From assembly GCA_040902225.1 (NCBI GenBank), contig JBBDXT010000004.1:764965-828964 (forward strand): a DNA stretch of 64,000 nt, read 5' to 3'. Under the pieces are notes generated by a model, which saw only the letters and a program-made list of their open reading frames with translations, was not told the origin of the DNA and ran no database searches. Of the stretch, positions 8,389-17,616 are shown in pieces. Both the position numbers and the translations under genes were made by a program. The DNA is from Chloroflexota bacterium. Lineage in GTDB: Bacteria; Chloroflexota; Limnocylindria; QHBO01. Each line of letters opens with the position of its first letter. Position 1 is the first letter of the stretch.

Positions 8389-9336
8389 CTACGCGGGGGC
8401 CGTTCCGCCGCCGAGCAGGACGTGCTCGCGCGGCAGGCCCCGACGCCAGGCGTCGGCCGGCATGATCGGCCTTCCCTCGGGCTGGACGAGCTCCAGCGCC
8501 AGCGCACCCTGTCCGCAGGCCACCAGCGGCCAGTCGCCGGGGAACAGGGTGCCGACCAGGGGTCCATCCACTCCCGCCACCGGATGGGCGGCGCGGACGT
8601 GGAGCCGCCGCCCGTCGAGCGTGGTCCAGGCCCCCGGCCAGGGCTGCAGGGCGCGCACCCGCCGGTCCACGAGCGTGGCGCTCTGGCGCCAATCGATCCA
8701 GCCATCACTGCGGCTGAAGGGACGGACGAGGGTGGCCTGGCTCTCATCCTGCGGCGTCGTCACGATCTCACCCGCGACCCAGGCATCCAGCGCCTGGGGC
8801 ACGACCGCGGCGGCGACCTGCGCGAGGCGCTCCTCGAGCTCGGGCGTCGTCTCGCGGCTGGTGAGCGTGACCGGCCACTGGGCAACGATCGGACCGGCGT
8901 CCAGCTCGGCGGTCATGACCATCAGCGAGACCCCGCCCTCGGCGTCCCCGGCAAGAATCGTCGAGGCCACCGGCGCCGCGCCGCGATGGCGCGGCAGCAG
9001 CGAGGGATGCACGTTGAGCGGCGGGCGCGACGCGACGCCCAGCAGGTCGGTTGGCACGAGCTGGCCGTAGGCAGCCAGCAGCAGCCCGTCGGGCGCGAAG
9101 CGCCGGAGGAGCGCCCTTCCTTCGTCCGAGCGCAGGCGGCGCGGCGTCTCAACGGCGACGTCGTGCTCTCGCGCCCAGGCGGCGACGGGTGAAGGACGGG
9201 TCTGGAGCCCGCGACCGGCCGGCTTGTCCGGCTGGCTGACGACCAGCAGGTCGTCGCACAGCGCCGGGAGACGCGAGAGGAGCGGGACGGCGAACGATCC
9301 AGTGCCGAGAAACGCGACGCGGCCCAGCGGCGGCAC
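8389..9336 (-). CDS. fmt: Methionyl-tRNA formyltransferase
   Basis: It formylates initiator Met-tRNA with 10-formyl-tetrahydrofolate. The 315-aa protein has the N-terminal Rossmann start VAFLGTGSFAVPLL, the signature HPSLLPRHRGAAPVA and the downstream Asp in AELDAGPIVAQW. A C-terminal OB-like domain (about 210-310) is present. The start is GTG, overlapping the def stop as TAGTG. def and fmt act on the same nascent formyl-Met system and are commonly adjacent. Confidence 0.95.
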   Translation of the reverse strand: MPPLGRVAFLGTGSFAVPLLSRLPALCDDLLVVSQPDKPAGRGLQTRPSPVAAWAREHDVAVETPRRLRSDEGRALLRRFAPDGLLLAAYGQLVPTDLLGVASRPPLNVHPSLLPRHRGAAPVASTILAGDAEGGVSLMVMTAELDAGPIVAQWPVTLTSRETTPELEERLAQVAAAVVPQALDAWVAGEIVTTPQDESQATLVRPFSRSDGWIDWRQSATLVDRRVRALQPWPGAWTTLDGRRLHVRAAHPVAGVDGPLVGTLFPGDWPLVACGQGALALELVQPEGRPIMPADAWRRGLPREHVLLGGGTAPA

Positions 9337-9851
9337 TAGATCCCCGCGGTCGTCGGTTCCTCCACCTCGCTCGGATGCTCGCTGACGCGAACCAGCTCTT
9401 CGAGCGAATCGAGGTAGTCGATGTACAGGGCGCCGTTCAGGTGATCGATCTCGTGCTGCAGCGCGCGCGCGAACAGCTCCTCTCCCTTGACGCGGAACTC
9501 CTTGCCATGCCGATCACGGGCCTTGACCGTGACCTTGGCGTGACGGTGCACCTCCGCCACGAAGCCCGGGACGGACAGGCAGCCCTCCCAGTCGATCACG
9601 TCGCCACTGGCTCGGATGATCTGCGGATTGATCAGCTCGGTCACCTTCTCCTCGAGCTCGATCACCGCGACCTGCAGCGGCACACCGATCTGGTTGGCTG
9701 CCAGCCCGATCCCCGGCGCGTCACGCATCGTATCGACCATCTCCTGCAGGAGCCGATGCAGCGACGCATCGAAATGCGTCACCTTCCTGGCGCGCTGGTG
9801 CAGGATCGGCTCGTCGGCGGTCAGGATCGGACGGTTGGCCATCGTTCGCAT
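9336..9851 (-). CDS. def: Peptide deformylase
   Basis: It removes the formyl group from nascent proteins using a metal-bound water. All three signatures are present in the 171-aa protein: GIGLAANQ (47-54), EGCLS (89-93) with the metal-binding Cys, and HEIDH (133-137). The C-terminus is acidic and short. Two candidate starts exist, ATG at 9851 and ATG at 9842 (MANRPIL); neither has a strong Shine-Dalgarno. The gene overlaps fmt by one base. Confidence 0.95.
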   Translation of the reverse strand: MRTMANRPILTADEPILHQRARKVTHFDASLHRLLQEMVDTMRDAPGIGLAANQIGVPLQVAVIELEEKVTELINPQIIRASGDVIDWEGCLSVPGFVAEVHRHAKVTVKARDRHGKEFRVKGEELFARALQHEIDHLNGALYIDYLDSLEELVRVSEHPSEVEEPTTAGI

Positions 9852-9896
9852 TGTACCGATCCGCGGATCGCATCCCTCCCGGGTGGACCGCTGCCC

Positions 9897-12263
9897 CTAG
9901 AGCAACGATTCGGGGTCGACATCAATCCCCACGCCGGACGGAACGCGCTCCAGCGCCGCCGCCCGGGCCACCTCGTCCTGCGCGCGAATCACGACCTGGA
10001 AGCGCCAGCGCCCCGCGCGGCGAGGGACGTACGATGGGAGCGGCCCGTGCACCTCGACCCCCGGCTGGGCGACCGCCGTCGCCGCATCACGTCCGCGGGC
10101 CTCCGCCCGGCCGCGATCGGGATCGGCGACCAGCAGCCGCGCGAGGACGCTCGCCGGCGGATAGCCGAGCAGCCGGCGCCGAGGCAGCTCCTCATCGGCG
10201 AACCCGTCGACGTCCATGCGTGCCGCCGCGCGGATGGCGTAATGACCCGCGGCGTAGGTCTGGATGAGCACCCGCCCGGGCTGCTCCCCCCGTCCGGCGC
10301 GCCCGGCCACCTGGGCCAGGAGCTGGAAGGTGCGCTCCGGGGCGAGGTAGTCCGGCAGGTTGAGGGTCACGTCTGCGGCGATCACCGCGGCAAGGGTCAC
10401 GCTGGGCAGGTCGAGCCCCTTGGCGGCCAGCTGGGTCCCCACCAGGACATCGACGCGGCCGTCGCGGAAGTCGTCGTAGATCGCCTCGAAACCGCGACGC
10501 GCTGCGAGGGCATCGGAGTCGAGGCGGGACACGCGCAAGTGGGGAAAGCGGGTGCGCAGCTCGGCCTCGACCCGCTGTGTCCCGGCTCCGAAATAGCGGA
10601 TCCGGCTGCTGCCGCAGTGCGGGCACTTCTCGGGCGCCCGCGCCGTCCGGCCGCAATGGTGGCAGCGCAGCTGCGACCCGCTCAGATGGAAGACGAACGG
10701 CAGGTCGCAGTCGGGGCAGCGCAGGCTCTCGCCGCAATCGCGGCAGAGCACGAAGGTCGCGGCTCCGCGACGGTTCATCAGCAGGATCGCCTGCTCGCTG
10801 CCCTGCCGCAGACCCGACAGCGCGGCGGTCAGCGGTCGCGAGAAGATCGAGCGATTTCCCTCGGCCAGCTCGGCGCGCAGATCCACGATCTCGACTGACG
10901 GCGTCCGGCCCACCCGCCGCTCCACCAGGCGGGCCCGATCGACCAGTCCGCCGCGAACGCGGGCCAGGGTGACCACGTCGGGGGTGGCGGTCCCCATCAT
11001 CACGCGCGCCCCGGTCAGCGCGGCGCGCCTTCGCGCGACCCAGCGGGCGTCGTAGCGCGGCGTTCGATCCGCCTTGTAGGCGCCATCATGCGCCTCGTCG
11101 ACCACGATCAGCTGCAGATCGGAGAGCGGCGCGAAGGCCGCCATGCGGGTCCCCACCACCACGCGCGCCTCACCACGCAGGATCCGCCACCAGGTGTCGT
11201 GGCGCTCGCCCGCCGACAGGCCGGAGTGCAGCACCGCCAGCTGGTCGCCGACCAGCGACGCGACACGGTCCGCCAGCTGGGTCACCAGCGAGACCTCCGG
11301 CACGAGCACGATCGCCGTGCCTCCGCCGGCCGCCAGCAGCGAGCCCAGCGCGGCCAGGTAGACATCGGTCTTGCCGGCGGCGGCGACCCCGTCCAGCAGC
11401 AGCTCGCTGCCCGCCGCAAGCCCCTGCAGCTGGGCCAGGGCCGCCTGCTGCTCCCCGGCGAGGCGGTGCTCGCGCGCGACCTCGGTCGGCCGGTGCGCTC
11501 GCGGGTCACGCTCGATCGTCTGCCAGTCCATCGTCGCCGCGCCGCGGGCCACCAGGCGCCGCCCCGCAGCCAACACCGACGAGGAATCGACGCCGATCTC
11601 CTCTGCCAGCTCCGGCACGCTTCGCACTTCGCTGCCCAGGGCGTCCAGGATGGCGCGCTGGAGGGGCGCGGCGCGGCCTGGCGCATCGGCCTCTGGCAGG
11701 CGGCGCAGCGTCCTCACGCGGCGCGCCTGTAGCTCCGGCGGTCGCAGCGACCAGCGAGCAGCAAGGGCCCCGGAGCGGCGCAGTCCATCAGCCGCGGCGC
11801 TCCAGCGCGGGCCGAGCAGGCGCTTCAATATGGCATCGCTGATCTCGTCCGAATTCGAGAGTGCGGCACGTAACGGATCGGGCAGGAGGCTGACATCGGG
11901 CGAGGTCCAGCGCCGCTCCAGGCGAGACTCGAGGCCGGGCGGGAGCATCGCTACGATCGTGGCGCCGAGAGGCGCGCAGTAGTACCCCGCGATCTCCTCG
12001 GCCAGGGCGAGCAGATCGGGCGTCAGCATCGGCACGGAGACGACCGCCTCGACCGACTTCAGCTCGATCCCCGGATCGGGTTCCGGAGTCCCTGGGAGCA
12101 GGTAGCCGAGCGCCAGCCTGCGGCCATACGGAACGAGCAGCAGGGAGCCCGGCGCGGGCGCTCCGAGCTCAGGGTCCAGGCGGTAGCTGAACGCTCGCTC
12201 CGGCCGGTCGGCGAGCGCTTCGACCGCGACGCGCACAGTCTCCCCGGCGGCCACCTCGGCCAC
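9897..12263 (-). CDS. priA: Primosomal replication protein N' (PriA helicase)
   Basis: It restarts collapsed replication forks by loading the replicative helicase. The 788-aa protein has an N-terminal 3'-DNA-binding domain and a Walker A variant GVAAAGKTDVY where many homologues have GVTGSGKTEVY. The Walker B is VVDEAHDGAYK. A zinc region with paired cysteines follows (CRDCG, CPDCD, CHHCG, CPHCG), then the helicase motif GTQLAAKGLDLP and QVAGRAGRG. The GTG start lies 5 bases after the gmk stop. All ATPase and zinc residues look intact, so it should be an active helicase. Confidence 0.95.
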   Translation of the reverse strand: MAEVAAGETVRVAVEALADRPERAFSYRLDPELGAPAPGSLLLVPYGRRLALGYLLPGTPEPDPGIELKSVEAVVSVPMLTPDLLALAEEIAGYYCAPLGATIVAMLPPGLESRLERRWTSPDVSLLPDPLRAALSNSDEISDAILKRLLGPRWSAAADGLRRSGALAARWSLRPPELQARRVRTLRRLPEADAPGRAAPLQRAILDALGSEVRSVPELAEEIGVDSSSVLAAGRRLVARGAATMDWQTIERDPRAHRPTEVAREHRLAGEQQAALAQLQGLAAGSELLLDGVAAAGKTDVYLAALGSLLAAGGGTAIVLVPEVSLVTQLADRVASLVGDQLAVLHSGLSAGERHDTWWRILRGEARVVVGTRMAAFAPLSDLQLIVVDEAHDGAYKADRTPRYDARWVARRRAALTGARVMMGTATPDVVTLARVRGGLVDRARLVERRVGRTPSVEIVDLRAELAEGNRSIFSRPLTAALSGLRQGSEQAILLMNRRGAATFVLCRDCGESLRCPDCDLPFVFHLSGSQLRCHHCGRTARAPEKCPHCGSSRIRYFGAGTQRVEAELRTRFPHLRVSRLDSDALAARRGFEAIYDDFRDGRVDVLVGTQLAAKGLDLPSVTLAAVIAADVTLNLPDYLAPERTFQLLAQVAGRAGRGEQPGRVLIQTYAAGHYAIRAAARMDVDGFADEELPRRRLLGYPPASVLARLLVADPDRGRAEARGRDAATAVAQPGVEVHGPLPSYVPRRAGRWRFQVVIRAQDEVARAAALERVPSGVGIDVDPESLL

Positions 12264-12268
12264 CCTGC

Positions 12269-12907
12269 TCAGACCTGGACGCGCCGCGGTGGGTCGCGTC
12301 GGGCTTCGGCCTGGATGATCTCCCAGATCTGCTCGACGGCGTCATCCGGATGATCGGTCTGGTTCACGATCGCGTAGTCGTAGTCACCCGCGGCCGCCAT
12401 CTCCGCCTCGGCGTTGTGCCGTCGCAGCGCACGCGCGTGGCCGTCCTCCGACCCGCGGCGCGCGAGTCGCTGGTCGAGATCCTCGATCGAGGGAGGCATG
12501 ATGAAGATCAGGAGCGCATCCGGCACCAGCGCGCGAACGGTTCGCGCACCCTGCGGATCGATGGTCAGGATCGCATCGCGTCCGGCCGCCAGGATGCCAC
12601 GCACCTGGTCGACCGGCGTGCCATACAGCTGGTCGTGGACGATCGCATGCTCGAGCAGGCCATCGCGGTCACGAAGCTGCTGGAACTCCTCCGGGCTCAG
12701 AAAGTGGTAATGCACCTTGTCGATCTCGCCGTCGCGTCGCTCCCGGGTCGTGGCCGTGACGATCGGAACGACCTGCGGATGGCGTCGCGACAGCTCCGCC
12801 ACGATCGTGCTCTTGCCGACCCCCGACGGGCCGGAGACCACGACCAGCAGCGGGTTGGGGAAGGCAAGGCGCTTGGCGGGCCTGGGAGCGGGGCGATCGC
12901 CGCTCAA
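12269..12907 (-). CDS. gmk: Guanylate kinase
   Basis: It phosphorylates GMP to GDP. In 212 residues it shows the P-loop VVSGPSGVGKST (about 23-34), the GMP-binding TATTRERRDGE and VHYHFLS, and DPQGARTVR. The most likely start is TTG at 12907, overlapping the rluD stop as TTGA and leaving a 20-residue basic, Pro-rich extension before the kinase core. No nearer ATG fits. It lies between rluD and priA in the ileS operon. Confidence 0.95.
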   Translation of the reverse strand: MSGDRPAPRPAKRLAFPNPLLVVVSGPSGVGKSTIVAELSRRHPQVVPIVTATTRERRDGEIDKVHYHFLSPEEFQQLRDRDGLLEHAIVHDQLYGTPVDQVRGILAAGRDAILTIDPQGARTVRALVPDALLIFIMPPSIEDLDQRLARRGSEDGHARALRRHNAEAEMAAAGDYDYAIVNQTDHPDDAVEQIWEIIQAEARRDPPRRVQV

Positions 12908-13887
12908 CCCGTTGTCTCCACGACCGCTGCGCCAATTCCGGCCGGAAGCCGGTCGGTGACGATCCCGCTCGCCACCAGCGAGGCGGAGAGGTCCGATGGC
13001 AGCTCGCTCCAGGCCGTGAGCCGCCGCCCGTCGATCGGGCGGTCGAGGGTCAGGCGCGCGGCGTGCAGGAACTGTCGCTCCAGGCCGCCCGGCCCGATTC
13101 CGCCGCCGTAGCGCGTGTCCCCGGCGATCGGCAGCCCGAGGTAGGCGAGGTGCGCACGCAGCTGATGGGTCCTGCCGGTGAGCGGGTGGAGCGCCAGCAG
13201 CGAATGCCCGTCAGCGCTGCCGAGCGTCTCGTACTCGGTCACCGCCTCGCGGCCGCCGACGACCACCGCCATCCGCTGCCGGTCGCGCGGATCGCGCCCG
13301 ACCGGCGCCTCGATCCGGCCGCGCGGCGCTGGGGGTGCGCCCCGCACCAGCGCCAGGTACTCCTTCTCGACGCTGCGAGCGCCGAACTGCTGCATCAGGC
13401 TGGCCTGCGCGGCATCCGTCTTGGCGACCAGGATCAGGCCCGAGGTCTGCTTGTCGAGCCGATGCACGATCCCCGGCCGCCCGACGCCGGCGATCGATCC
13501 GAGCCGCTCGCCACGCTCCTCCGCGCGCCCGACCAGCGCATGGACGAGGGTCCCGGTGGAGTGCCCGTGGCTCGGATGCACAACCAGCCCGGCCGGCTTG
13601 TCGACGATCAGCATCGACGCATCCTCGTAGGCGATCCGCAGCGGGATCGATTCGCCGTGCAGCGTTGGATCGGGGGGCGCCGACAGCTCGACGCGGATGA
13701 GCTCACCACCGCGCAGCCGGTCCGACGCGCGCGCGCGCCGGCCGTCGACCAGAGCACGCCCGTCCGAGATGAGCCGCTGCGCGTGGGCCCGGCTGATCTC
13801 CGCGACGGCGCTCACCGCCAGGTCGAATCGCCCGCTCGAGGCTGCCCCCGTCACCACGCGGTCACCGACCGTGGCCGCATCGCTCAC
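12904..13887 (-). CDS. rluD: RluA-family 23S rRNA pseudouridine synthase (RluD-like)
   Basis: This 327-aa protein has an N-terminal S4 RNA-binding domain (about 20-75, ISRAHAQRLISDGRALVDG). The RluA catalytic domain follows with GRPGIVHRLDKQTSGLILVAK, where the Asp after HRL is the nucleophile, and LHPLTGRTHQLRAHL near the C-terminus. The family isomerises uridines in 23S rRNA; the closest functional match is RluD, but exact sites cannot be set from sequence. The start is GTG, overlapping the lspA stop as GTGA. The reading frame is open for another 1.3 kb upstream, but that is antisense-like noise over lspA and ileS. Confidence 0.92.
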   Translation of the reverse strand: MSDAATVGDRVVTGAASSGRFDLAVSAVAEISRAHAQRLISDGRALVDGRRARASDRLRGGELIRVELSAPPDPTLHGESIPLRIAYEDASMLIVDKPAGLVVHPSHGHSTGTLVHALVGRAEERGERLGSIAGVGRPGIVHRLDKQTSGLILVAKTDAAQASLMQQFGARSVEKEYLALVRGAPPAPRGRIEAPVGRDPRDRQRMAVVVGGREAVTEYETLGSADGHSLLALHPLTGRTHQLRAHLAYLGLPIAGDTRYGGGIGPGGLERQFLHAARLTLDRPIDGRRLTAWSELPSDLSASLVASGIVTDRLPAGIGAAVVETTG

Positions 13888-14393
13888 GCGGTTGCCTCGC
13901 GTCGGTCCGGGCTGCTCAGGAAGAGGTAGACGACCAGGATGCCGATACCGACCACGACCGACGAATCGGCGACATTGAAGGTCGGCCAGCGCGTGTCCCC
14001 GATGCCGACCGAGAGCCAGTCGGTCACGTAGCCCTGGCGGAGCCGGTCGATGAAGTTGCCGAGCGTCCCGCCCAGGACGATCCCGAGCACGACGTGAAGC
14101 CAGGTGGTTCGATCGCGCAGGCTCCGGTGGAAGTAGGCGACCATGCCAATCGAGAGCACGGACACGATCAGAAAGAGGACGGTGCCGCCCTGGAAGAGGC
14201 TGAATGCCGCCCCGCGATTCTGTGCGTGCCAGATCTGCACCAGGTCCCCCAGCAGTCGAGCCTGCTGACCGACCGCCAGGTTCGTGACCACCAGCGCCTT
14301 CGTGAGCTGGTCGGCCGCCAGGATGGTCAGAGCGGTGAGCAGCAGGACGACGGCCTTCGCGAATCCGCCGTTCGTCATTCCCTCGCTGCTCAC
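13884..14393 (-). CDS. lspA: Lipoprotein signal peptidase (SPase II)
   Basis: A membrane aspartyl protease that cleaves prolipoprotein signal peptides after lipidation. It has 169 residues with four membrane segments and both catalytic regions: NRGAAFS and GNFIDRLRQGYVTDW (first Asp), and FNVADSSVVVG (second Asp). The GTG start (14393) precedes an alternative ATG five codons in. The usual lspA-rluD pairing is kept. Its substrates include the lipoprotein at 4172-5758 in the same operon. Confidence 0.95.
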   Translation of the reverse strand: MSSEGMTNGGFAKAVVLLLTALTILAADQLTKALVVTNLAVGQQARLLGDLVQIWHAQNRGAAFSLFQGGTVLFLIVSVLSIGMVAYFHRSLRDRTTWLHVVLGIVLGGTLGNFIDRLRQGYVTDWLSVGIGDTRWPTFNVADSSVVVGIGILVVYLFLSSPDRREATA

Positions 14394-14420
14394 GTGACCG
14401 ATGGTACGCGATGCGCCGCG

Positions 14421-17400
14421 TCAGGCGCGGCGCAGGCTCAGGCGCAACCCGCCCTCGGGCAACGCCGCCTCCTCGACGGCAGCGCTCCGGCCCAGATCGG
14501 TGTCGCCGCCGAGCTCGAGTGTGACCGCCAGGATCTCGGCGGCCAGCCAGTCGCGATGTGGGATCAGCTGTGCGACGAGGGTGGGCGCACCGTCGATTGA
14601 CGCGTCCACGCGATCGCTCACCTCGAGCCCCGCCGTCTTGCGCAGCCCCTGGAGCCGATGCGCCACCTCGCGCGCAAGCCCCTCGGCCTGCAGCTCGGGC
14701 GTCAGATGCGTGTCGAGCGCGACCAGCAGGTCGCCCGCCTCCGCGACCTCGTGGCCGGGTCGTGCGCGCGCCGTCAGCTCGAATTCGTCGGGAGCCAGCG
14801 AGACCCCGCCCGCCTCCGCTCCCCCGCCCTCGAGGAGCCGCCAGTCGCCGGTCCTGGCCGCGGCCAGGACCCTTCCCACGTCGGCGCCGTGGCGCGGGCC
14901 GATCACCGGCAGGAGCGGATAGAGCGTGCGCTCCACGAGCTCCGACGCGTCGGTAAGCACCTCGAGCGACTTGGCGTTGAGCTCGTCGAGGATCTCGGCC
15001 TGCAGCTCTGCCGCGGTGGCCGAGTCCGGGCTCAATTGCCCATTGGCCGACGCGGGCAGCTTGACGCGCACGCTCGCCAGCGGCTGGCGTGTCTTGAGCC
15101 CCGAAGCCGCCCTGGCGGTGCGGCCCAGCGACACGACCTCGCGCGCCAGCGAGACGGCAGCGTCGATGTCGGGCTGCGACCGGCCGGGGACGCGATCGGG
15201 GTAGTCGGTGAGGTGGACGCTGTCGGTCGCGGCCGGGTCGACGGCGACCACCAGGTTGCCCCACATCGCATCGGCCAGGTGGGGCACGAACGGCGCGAGC
15301 AGACGGGCGACGGTGGCCAGCACCTCGTGCAGCGTGGCGTACGCCGCGCGCTTGTCGTCGTCCAGCTCGCCCTTCCAGAAGCGCCGGCGATTGCGCCTCA
15401 CGTACCAGTTGGAGAGGTCCTCGACGAAGCCCTCGATCGCTCGCGCGGCGCGAGCAGCGTCATGGGTGTCCAGCGCGCGGCGCACGTCGCCGACCACCGC
15501 GTCCAGCCGCGACAGGACCCATCGGTCCAGCAGGGTGCGCGCCGACTCCGACGCCACATCGGCCTGCGGGGGGGTCCAGCCATCGAGCCGCGCATAGGTG
15601 ACCAGGAATCCGTAGGTATTCCAGAGGGGCAGGAAGAAGCGGCGCACGACCTCGTGACCGGGGCCGTACCCAAAGTTCAGGTTGACGGCCGGGTTGGCGG
15701 CCGAGTACATCCAGCGCATCACATCGGCGCCGATCTGCTCCGCCGCCTCGTCGAAGGGAATGGCGTTCCCACGGCTCTTGTGCATCTCCTCGCCATGCTC
15801 GTCCAGAACGGTGGCGTACCCGAAGATCGTTCGGGTCATCGGGGCGCCGGCCAGGACGGTCGACATCGTCAGCAGGGCGTAGAACCAGTTGCGGAACTGG
15901 CCGGGAAAGGCCTCGACCAGGAAGTCGGCCGGGAACCACTCCGCCCAGTAGTCGCGATCGGTGTTCCAGCGCAGCGTGCTGAAGCCCACGATCCCGGCGT
16001 CGAGCCACGGGTTGCCGACGTCGCCGATCCGCCGCGAGCGCCCGCCGCACGATGGGCAGTCGATCTCGACCATGTCGATGAATGGCTTGTGCGGCGAGTG
16101 CCCAGCGAACGCCTCCCAGCCGGCCACCGCCCGCTGCTCGAGCTCGTCGCGCGACCCGATCACCTCCCAGGCCGCGCAGTCGGCGCATTCCCAGATCGGC
16201 AGCGCCAACCCGTAGTAGCGCTTCTTGCTGATCATCCAGTCGCTCATGTTTCGCAGCCAGTCCAGCTCGCGCTCCTCCAGGCCGATCCCCGGCGGGAGCC
16301 AGGAGATCTGGCGCGTCACCGCGCCGATCGGCTCACGGAGCGGGTCCATCGCGATGAACCACTCATCCACCAGGCGAAAGACGAGCTGTGTCCCGCAGCG
16401 CCAGCAGACCGGGTAGTGGTGCAGGTAGCGCTCGCGGCTCACCAGCAGGCCCTTGCGCTCGAGGTCGGTTGCCACGTCGGTGGCGAGATCCGCCGCGGGG
16501 TCCTCGGTGGCACCGGCGAAGCGACCCGTCTGCCAGCCATAGCCGTCACGGAAGATGCCGAACTCGTCGATCGGATCGAGGACCGCCAGCCCGTCGCGCT
16601 TGGCCAGGGCGAAGTCCTCCTGCCCGCAGGCAGGGGCGATGTGCACGATGCCGGTTCCCTCTTCGTCCGAGACCTCGGTCCACTCGATCACGCGGTGCTC
16701 GATGCCCGACTGGATCGGCAGCTCGTCGAATGGGCCGGCATAGGCCAGCCCGATCAGCTCGCGACCCTTCGCCTCGCGAGCGATGGTCGCATCGGGCATG
16801 ACCCGGGGCTGCGAGCCGTGCGAGATCCACGAACGCCGCCCGTCGCTGCCCTCGACCAGCACGTAGGTGAGCTCCGGATGAACCGCTGCCGCCACGTTGC
16901 TGGAGAGGGTCCAGGGGGTCGTGGTCCATACCAGGAGGTCCTCGCCGTCGTGGCCGGGGCTGGTGATCGGCAGCCGGATCGTGAGCGACAGGTGCCGGAT
17001 CTCACGGTAGCCCTCGGTCGCGATCTCCATGTTCGAGAGCCCGGTGCCGCAGCGCGGGCACCACGGCATCACGTCGTGGCCCTTATAGATCAGGCCCCGT
17101 GCGTGGCATTCCTTCAGGAAGGCCCAGATCGTGTAGTTGTTCTCGTCGCTGTTGGTGAAGTAGCTGTGCTCCCAGTCCATCCACATGCCGAGCCGCTTGC
17201 TCTGCTCGGTCTGGAGGGCCGCGAAGGTGTTGACCCGCTCCTTGCACAGCTCCACGAAGCGGTCGATCCCGAACTCCTCGATCTGGCGCTTGTTGTTGAA
17301 GCCGAGCTGCTTCTCGACGTCGACCTCGATCCACAAGCCCTGGCAGTCGAACCCGTTCTGGTAGCGCTGCCGCTCGCCGAGCATGGTGTGGTAGCGCTGG

Positions 17401-17606
17401 TAGAGGTCTTTGTAGGTGCGGCCCCAGGCGTGGTGCACACCCATCGGGCCGTTGGCCGTGATCGGGCCGTCCAGGAAGCTGAAGCGACGCTCCGCCCGCT
17501 CGTTGCGCGCGAGGTAGCGCTCCATCGTCCGCCGCTCGCGCCAGACCTCGATCTGCTCCCGCTCGACGGCGGGGACATCCAGCTTTCCGGATACCGGTTT
17601 GAACAC
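14421..17606 (-). CDS. ileS: Isoleucyl-tRNA synthetase, IleRS2-like with swapped GXHH signature
   Basis: It charges tRNA-Ile. The 1061-aa protein has a catalytic domain, a CP1 editing domain (about 190-400), zinc-type cysteine pairs (CPRCG, CWRCG, CADC, CPSCG), KMSKS as MHKSRGN and a C-terminal anticodon-binding region. The class I signature normally written HIGH is GVHH at residues 56-59 (GPMGVHHAWGRTYKD; codons 17441..17430), so the first and third positions are swapped. The GXHH variant is known from a subset of IleRS2 enzymes linked to very high mupirocin resistance. The GTG start is chosen because GGAG lies 5-6 nt upstream and MFKPVSGKLDV opens the protein; GTG at 17612 is an alternative. 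A T-box leader lies upstream. Confidence 0.96.
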   Translation of the reverse strand: MFKPVSGKLDVPAVEREQIEVWRERRTMERYLARNERAERRFSFLDGPITANGPMGVHHAWGRTYKDLYQRYHTMLGERQRYQNGFDCQGLWIEVDVEKQLGFNNKRQIEEFGIDRFVELCKERVNTFAALQTEQSKRLGMWMDWEHSYFTNSDENNYTIWAFLKECHARGLIYKGHDVMPWCPRCGTGLSNMEIATEGYREIRHLSLTIRLPITSPGHDGEDLLVWTTTPWTLSSNVAAAVHPELTYVLVEGSDGRRSWISHGSQPRVMPDATIAREAKGRELIGLAYAGPFDELPIQSGIEHRVIEWTEVSDEEGTGIVHIAPACGQEDFALAKRDGLAVLDPIDEFGIFRDGYGWQTGRFAGATEDPAADLATDVATDLERKGLLVSRERYLHHYPVCWRCGTQLVFRLVDEWFIAMDPLREPIGAVTRQISWLPPGIGLEERELDWLRNMSDWMISKKRYYGLALPIWECADCAAWEVIGSRDELEQRAVAGWEAFAGHSPHKPFIDMVEIDCPSCGGRSRRIGDVGNPWLDAGIVGFSTLRWNTDRDYWAEWFPADFLVEAFPGQFRNWFYALLTMSTVLAGAPMTRTIFGYATVLDEHGEEMHKSRGNAIPFDEAAEQIGADVMRWMYSAANPAVNLNFGYGPGHEVVRRFFLPLWNTYGFLVTYARLDGWTPPQADVASESARTLLDRWVLSRLDAVVGDVRRALDTHDAARAARAIEGFVEDLSNWYVRRNRRRFWKGELDDDKRAAYATLHEVLATVARLLAPFVPHLADAMWGNLVVAVDPAATDSVHLTDYPDRVPGRSQPDIDAAVSLAREVVSLGRTARAASGLKTRQPLASVRVKLPASANGQLSPDSATAAELQAEILDELNAKSLEVLTDASELVERTLYPLLPVIGPRHGADVGRVLAAARTGDWRLLEGGGAEAGGVSLAPDEFELTARARPGHEVAEAGDLLVALDTHLTPELQAEGLAREVAHRLQGLRKTAGLEVSDRVDASIDGAPTLVAQLIPHRDWLAAEILAVTLELGGDTDLGRSAAVEEAALPEGGLRLSLRRA

Positions 17607-17616
17607 GACCACTCCA

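Noticed and set aside
13888-15264. Upstream extension of the rluD frame over lspA and the end of ileS
   Set aside because: Overlaps two genes on the same strand and reads as low-complexity Arg/Gly sequence; GTG at 13887 fits the S4 domain start and overlaps the lspA stop.
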